From the NCBI GenBank assembly GCA_021648405.1, contig JAKISX010000014.1, positions 1-32,031 on the forward strand: a stretch of 32,031 nucleotides of DNA. The letters run 5' to 3'. Shown in pieces: positions 27,347-32,031 of this stretch. Source of the DNA: Sulfurimonas sp. (GTDB taxonomy: Bacteria > Campylobacterota > Campylobacteria > Campylobacterales > Sulfurimonadaceae). The stretch's first letter is position 1. Each line of letters begins with the position of its first letter. Under the pieces are notes generated by a model. It did no database searches. It worked only from the letters and a program-made list of their open reading frames with translations, and had not been told where the DNA came from. A program made the position numbers and the translations under genes.

Positions 27347-28161
27347 TAATTATCCCTTACTATAAATGAATTTTGAAATATACTATCAGCTTTGTAGTCA
27401 CGCGCTTCTTGCTCACTCTTAAAACCGCTAAGCCACACCTTAAATGAACGAGAACCATCTTTGTTATTGATATCTTTAATTATAGTCCTATAACCATCAA
27501 GTCCATTATGTAGTGTTTGTGTTTTCAAAGCTCCATTAAAGTTGGCAAATGAACCAATTTGAATTGCAAAATTAGCCGCTTGAGCCTCTTGCGGTATAGA
27601 TTTTAATTGCTTTGTAGGAGAAATGGTTTTTTTACCTCTAACTTGAAAACCTAAAATTTCTATCTCAACAGGCACAACACCAACACCAACCATCTTTATT
27701 TTATGTGCAGCAGCGCTTGATAGGTCAATTATTCTAGTAGCTATAAATGGACCTCTGTCATTTATTCTAACCACTGTAATTAAACCATTAGATTTATTAG
27801 TAACTTTAACTATTGTATTCATTGGTAATGTTTTATGTGCAGCTGTCATATCATGCATATTATAAGTTTCACCATTTGATGTAAGCTTACCATGAAAATC
27901 TAGACCATACCAACTAGCTTTACCACTAAATTCATCGCCAACATGGACAACTGATGGATAGTATCTTATGCCACGAATTGTATATGCTCTCATTGTTGGA
28001 TGAGAGTGTGATTTTCTATCCATATTTTTTGAATGAGAGTCTTTATCTGCTGAATAAGTTTTAGGTGGCTTATATTTGATGTATGCTTTTTTACCCCTAG
28101 TGCTACATCCACTAAAAGCGATAATAACAAAAATTAAAAATATTATAGATAATTTATTCAT
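27346..28161 (-). CDS. rlpA: Septal ring lytic transglycosylase RlpA family lipoprotein with SPOR domain
   Basis: FSGCS lipobox, [43 protein letters not shown]...[10 protein letters not shown]-terminal SPOR-like [15 protein letters not shown]. Confidence 0.93.
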   Translation of the reverse strand: MNKLSIIFLIFVIIAFSGCSTRGKKAYIKYKPPKTYSADKDSHSKNMDRKSHSHPTMRAYTIRGIRYYPSVVHVGDEFSGKASWYGLDFHGKLTSNGETYNMHDMTAAHKTLPMNTIVKVTNKSNGLITVVRINDRGPFIATRIIDLSSAAAHKIKMVGVGVVPVEIEILGFQVRGKKTISPTKQLKSIPQEAQAANFAIQIGSFANFNGALKTQTLHNGLDGYRTIIKDINNKDGSRSFKVWLSGFKSEQEARDYKADSIFQNSFIVRDN

Positions 28162-29380
28162 ATATTTTTAACCTTTCTCCTGTTCTTATAAGTGAACTTG
28201 AAAGATGGTTTTGTTGCTTAATATTGTAAACACTAACCTTGTGAGCTTTAGATATAGACTCTAAAGTATCACCTTTTTTAACTAAATAATAAAATTTACT
28301 GCTAATTTTGTTTATTTTAGAATTAGCAGCTACTGGGATAATGATTTTTTGTTTTAGTTTAAGTTTTGAATTTTTCATATTATTAAAATCCATAATAACT
28401 TTATATGTAACACCGTATCTTTTGCCAATATATGAAAGATTATCTCCTTTTTTTACTATGTGTACTTTATATGAGTTTTTTATAGCATCTCTTGTATAGT
28501 GTTGTTTAAATTCACTTAGTTTAATGTAAGGAATATAGATTTCATAATTTTTTTTATATGGTGGGACAAAATCATATTTAAGATGTCTATTTAATTTCTT
28601 TAATGTTTTTAATGGCAAATTTATTATTTTTGATACTCTTCTAAGCGATTCTCCGCCTGATAACATAACGGTTGACATAGAGTAGGCACTTGCACGATTT
28701 AATATATGTCCATACTCACTATCTAATAAAAATTTATCATCATTACCTATAAGAGCTAAGGCTATAATTTTTCTAATATACATCCTGCTCTCTTTTGGTA
28801 TATAGTTCTTTTTTGGGTCTAGTAAGACTAATAAGTCATCAGTTCCAGCTCTTCTTATACCCTTGCTTAATCTTCCACCACCACAATTATAAGCTATAGC
28901 AGCTAAGTACCATTTACCAAATCTATCGTGTAGATGAGAAAGAAATTTTGCAGCAGCTTTTGTTGATTTAATAGGGTCGCGTCTTTCATCTACATATTTA
29001 TCTATTTTTAAACCGAAACTTACTGCTGTTCGAGGCATGAATTGCCATAAACCAGCTGCGCTTTTTTTTGAATATGCTTTATTTGAAAAATTTGATTCCG
29101 CCATTGCAAGATATAAAAACTCCGGCGGAATATTGTGTTGAGCTAATATTTTTTTAACAGTTGGAATATAGATATAAGCATCATCCATAGCATTAAAAAA
29201 GTGTTTACTTCTGTATATTGCACTATTGTGCGCCCTCATTTTATTTAAAGTTTTATCATATAAAAATGATGCATCAATATCAAACGAGTCAAGAAGCTTA
29301 ATCTCTTTGTTGTGGTTAAAAGTATAATTTAGGTTTGCAAATAACGCAAAGGGTATTAGTAAAAATAATAAAAATTTCAA
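28154..29380 (-). CDS. mltD: Membrane-bound lytic murein transglycosylase D with two LysM domains
   Basis: [37 protein letters not shown]...YNCGGGRL; LysM repeats [18 protein letters not shown] and [18 protein letters not shown]. Confidence 0.93.
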   Translation of the reverse strand: MKFLLFLLIPFALFANLNYTFNHNKEIKLLDSFDIDASFLYDKTLNKMRAHNSAIYRSKHFFNAMDDAYIYIPTVKKILAQHNIPPEFLYLAMAESNFSNKAYSKKSAAGLWQFMPRTAVSFGLKIDKYVDERRDPIKSTKAAAKFLSHLHDRFGKWYLAAIAYNCGGGRLSKGIRRAGTDDLLVLLDPKKNYIPKESRMYIRKIIALALIGNDDKFLLDSEYGHILNRASAYSMSTVMLSGGESLRRVSKIINLPLKTLKKLNRHLKYDFVPPYKKNYEIYIPYIKLSEFKQHYTRDAIKNSYKVHIVKKGDNLSYIGKRYGVTYKVIMDFNNMKNSKLKLKQKIIIPVAANSKINKISSKFYYLVKKGDTLESISKAHKVSVYNIKQQNHLSSSLIRTGERLKIYE

Positions 29381-29420
29381 TTGTCATAACTTTGTTTTAA
29401 AATAAAAGTTTGATTTTATC

Positions 29421-30200
29421 CTAATAATGATTAAAAAAAAGTTTTATAGCATTATTTGTAGTAATATCTTCAACTTCTAGTAAAGGAATTTTTAATAATT
29501 CACTCATTTTTTGAGCTATAAATTTTGTATAAATAGGCTCATTTCTCTTCCCTCTATGGGGCGCTGGAGTTAAATATGGTCCATCTGTTTCAATTAGCAA
29601 TTTATCTCTAGGAATCTTAGGCAAGATATTTATTAATTTTTTTGCATTTTTAAAAGTTATAACACCACCAATACCAAAATAAAAACCGTTGTTAGCTAAC
29701 GATAAAAGCTCTTCATCCGCATTGTAGCAATGTAGCACTCCACCAACCTCTCCAGCATTTTGCTCAAGCAATATCTTTTTAGCATCAGATGAAGCATCTC
29801 TAATGTGAATAATAAGTGGCTTTTTATATTTTTTTGCAATCTTTATTTGGGCTATAAATATCTCTTTTTGTCTAAATTTTTCAACTTCTTTTTCCTCATC
29901 ACTACCTTCTAAGCGAAAATAATCCAATCCACACTCACCAACCGCTACACATTTTTTATTATCTAAATAAGAATCAAAATTTAAACTATCAAATCCATCT
30001 ATATCGTAAGGATGTATGCCAACTGCAAAATATACATCTCCATTTTTTTTTGATATTTCAACTGCATAATCAAGCGTATCAGCATCAGCACCTGGAATTA
30101 TAAATTTTTTTACACCATTGTTTCTTGCTCTATTTAAAACATCGTCTAAATCATCTTTATATTTTTCATTATCTAAGTGAATATGTGTATCTACTATCAT
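29421..30200 (-). CDS. tatD: TatD-family metal-dependent hydrolase
   Basis: IVDTHIHLDNEKY, VGIHPYDI, VGECGLDYFR, PLIIHIRDA, LIETDGPYLTPAPHRGKRNEP. Confidence 0.95.
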   Translation of the reverse strand: MIVDTHIHLDNEKYKDDLDDVLNRARNNGVKKFIIPGADADTLDYAVEISKKNGDVYFAVGIHPYDIDGFDSLNFDSYLDNKKCVAVGECGLDYFRLEGSDEEKEVEKFRQKEIFIAQIKIAKKYKKPLIIHIRDASSDAKKILLEQNAGEVGGVLHCYNADEELLSLANNGFYFGIGGVITFKNAKKLINILPKIPRDKLLIETDGPYLTPAPHRGKRNEPIYTKFIAQKMSELLKIPLLEVEDITTNNAIKLFFNHY

Positions 30201-31732
30201 TTGTTAGCCTCTAAAAGTTCTTTTGCAAACACTTTAGCTTCATTTGTGATGTTTTCTCCTGAAATAATCCTTGCAATTTCATCAATTCTATTTGACATAT
30301 TAAGCTGTGACACCATTGATTCATCATTTTCTTTATATATCAAAAAATGTTGGTCTCCCATTGATGTTAGCTGTGGTTGATGTGATATAACAAAGATTTG
30401 AAAGTATTTTGAGAGTTTTTTAAGCACTTTTGCTACACTCATAGACTCTTCCCCACTTAAGTTTGCATCTATCTCATCAAGCATTAAAACACCGTTATTT
30501 GAATTCATAAGTTCTGACTTTAAAGCAAGTATAGCTAATCTTAATCTGTTGAATTCTCCAGTGCTTACTTTGGATAATTCAATATTATTGAGTTGTATGT
30601 TAATCTCATCTAAGCCAAATACAGTTTTTTCACTCTTTTTTATAACAACTTTTGCATCTCTTAAATATAGCTCTTTTAAGTATGAATTTAAATCAGTTTC
30701 AAAAAAATCTACCTCCAGATGTCTTAAATTTGATAACTCTTCAGCTAAAGAATTTTCTTCAATAAATAATTTATCTACTCTAGCTTGCAAATCATCTTTT
30801 GTTATTTCAATATTTTCGTATTTATGAAGTTCTATGATTTTTTTTTCTTTATACTCAATAGCTTCTTTAATACCACCATATCTTCGTTTTAATTCTCCTA
30901 GTTCTTCTAATCTATTTAAAACAATCTCTATATCAACTTCATCTAAAGCGCTAAATTTTTCCTGAGCATTATCAAATATTGCTCTTAACTCATTCATACT
31001 ATCGTTAAAAAATGAGCTATCTACTTCAAGTGAATCAAGAACATTAAATACGCTGTTTTCGCTTTGAAATATAGTATTTGCATTTTCAAGAGAGTCTAAA
31101 ATTTTTTCTTTCTTTGAGAGTTCTTTTTTTATTTTTAATAACTCTTCGTCTTCAAATTCTTTGGGATTAATATTTTGTATTTTTTGTATTTCAAATTTGG
31201 CAAATTCTTTTAAGTCTATTATTTTTTTTTCTTCATCTTCTATGTTGTTTAGTTCAGTTTTTAAAGCTTTATGTTCTAAAAAAATCTTTTTGTATTTTTC
31301 TTTTACATTAAAAATATTTTTATTGTTTTTAGCAATTCTATTATCAAGAATATCTAATAGATTTTCATTCTCAAAATCACTAAAATCTTTTAAGCTAAGA
31401 TGTCTTAAGTTATTTGAAGAAAGTGATTGCATAACTTTTTTAGAGATACTTTGGTTGTTTATGAAATATCTTGATTTTTCTTTTTTTATATGTTTAAAAA
31501 CATTTACATCATCATTTTGTATCCCTGTCTCATCTGTATCTATATCCCATGTTACTTGTGATTCACACAGCGCAGCATCACAAGAATTTCCCCCAAGCGA
31601 AGTGAGAATAGAATCCATAAGTATAGACTTACCGCTGCCACTAGGTCCAGTAAAAACAATTAACCCTGATGTAAGGTTTAGCTCCACTTCTTTAAAACTA
31701 AGATAATCTCTTAAGTAAAATCTTTCTATCAT
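30197..31732 (-). CDS. recN: DNA repair protein RecN
   Basis: MIERFYLRDYLSFKEVELNLTSGLIVFTGPSGSGKSILMDSIL, coiled coil, STGEFNRLRLAILAL, MLDEIDANLSGEESMSVAKVL. Confidence 0.93.
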   Translation of the reverse strand: MIERFYLRDYLSFKEVELNLTSGLIVFTGPSGSGKSILMDSILTSLGGNSCDAALCESQVTWDIDTDETGIQNDDVNVFKHIKKEKSRYFINNQSISKKVMQSLSSNNLRHLSLKDFSDFENENLLDILDNRIAKNNKNIFNVKEKYKKIFLEHKALKTELNNIEDEEKKIIDLKEFAKFEIQKIQNINPKEFEDEELLKIKKELSKKEKILDSLENANTIFQSENSVFNVLDSLEVDSSFFNDSMNELRAIFDNAQEKFSALDEVDIEIVLNRLEELGELKRRYGGIKEAIEYKEKKIIELHKYENIEITKDDLQARVDKLFIEENSLAEELSNLRHLEVDFFETDLNSYLKELYLRDAKVVIKKSEKTVFGLDEINIQLNNIELSKVSTGEFNRLRLAILALKSELMNSNNGVLMLDEIDANLSGEESMSVAKVLKKLSKYFQIFVISHQPQLTSMGDQHFLIYKENDESMVSQLNMSNRIDEIARIISGENITNEAKVFAKELLEANK

Positions 31733-32031
31733 TTTGTTACTCGCTTATTTATATTAGATTTCTTTGAAGCTATTTTTATGTTTCGTCCCAGAGTTTGAGC
31801 CATAACATTGTGTCTTCTTTTTTCTTTAGTTCTTGGGTCTATTGAGATACCTTTCATAGGAAACAAGTATTGCCATTTAATGTCGTATTTTGACTTTGGG
31901 TATTTTTTATCTAGTGCATACGGTATATATACACCTCCATATCAATCTTTTAAATCTCGCTTATGCAGCAAAGTTGTTGTTTCAATTGTTTCTAAAAGTT
32001 TAGCTTTTAATTTTTTTGGCAATGGTATTGT
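31729..32031 (-). pseudogene. Integron integrase (IntI-type tyrosine recombinase) fragment, decayed; continues beyond window
   Basis: Minus-strand translation TIPLPKKLKAKLLETIETTTLLHKRDLKD*YGGVYIPYALDKKYPKSKYDIKWQYLFPMKGISIDPRTKEKRRHNVMAQTLGRNIKIASKKSNINKRVTK* matches the IntI pattern LHxxDLxxGYGxVxxPxALxxKYPxxxxxxxWQYxFPxxxxSxDPRxxxxRRHH...GIxKxVT; in-frame TGA and no downstream HTLRHSFATHLL...Y catalytic part. Confidence 0.85.

Noticed and set aside
31161-31706. 181-aa plus-strand ORF opposite recN
   Set aside because: Antisense shadow; Phe/Ser/Leu-rich translation typical of the reverse complement of a coiled-coil Lys/Glu/Asn-rich region.
31740-32031. Functional integrase using TGA readthrough
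   Set aside because: The catalytic C-terminal part (HxxR...H...Y) is absent before recN, so even readthrough would not yield an active recombinase.

Overview
AT-rich chromosomal window from a Campylobacterota (epsilonproteobacterial) genome, probably Sulfurimonas-like judging by protein content and gene order. The + strand carries: the sucD 3' end; oorDABC (2-oxoglutarate:acceptor oxidoreductase); RNase P RNA (rnpB); small ORFs; an orphan response regulator; tRNA-Glu; a GluRS2-like gltX; yggT; a lytic transglycosylase; mobB; fbp; metG; a degenerate Mur-ligase-like protein; and a PAS / NIT-domain chemoreceptor / TRAP-binding-protein cluster followed by a DUF4015 glycoside hydrolase-like gene. 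The - strand carries: a TetR regulator; a lipoprotein; a YgjP-like metallopeptidase; queC; and a long envelope and housekeeping run (mrdA, mreD-like, GNAT/ArgO-like, engB, lptA, lptC, kdsC, hisB, rlpA, mltD, tatD, recN). The most notable non-routine signals are: (1) a decayed integron-integrase (IntI-type) fragment abutting the recN start codon at the right edge; (2) four near-identical palindromic operators at 32/31/32-bp spacing between tetR and rnpB; (3) a leader with mutually exclusive perfect hairpins upstream of oorD; (4) a response regulator with a C-terminal ribbon-helix-helix domain; (5) a small membrane ORF split at a T7 tract; (6) a chemoreceptor cluster carrying an orphan TRAP substrate-binding protein; (7) a Mur-ligase-like protein without a P-loop, next to metG. 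No CRISPR array, attC cassette or complete mobile element was seen.
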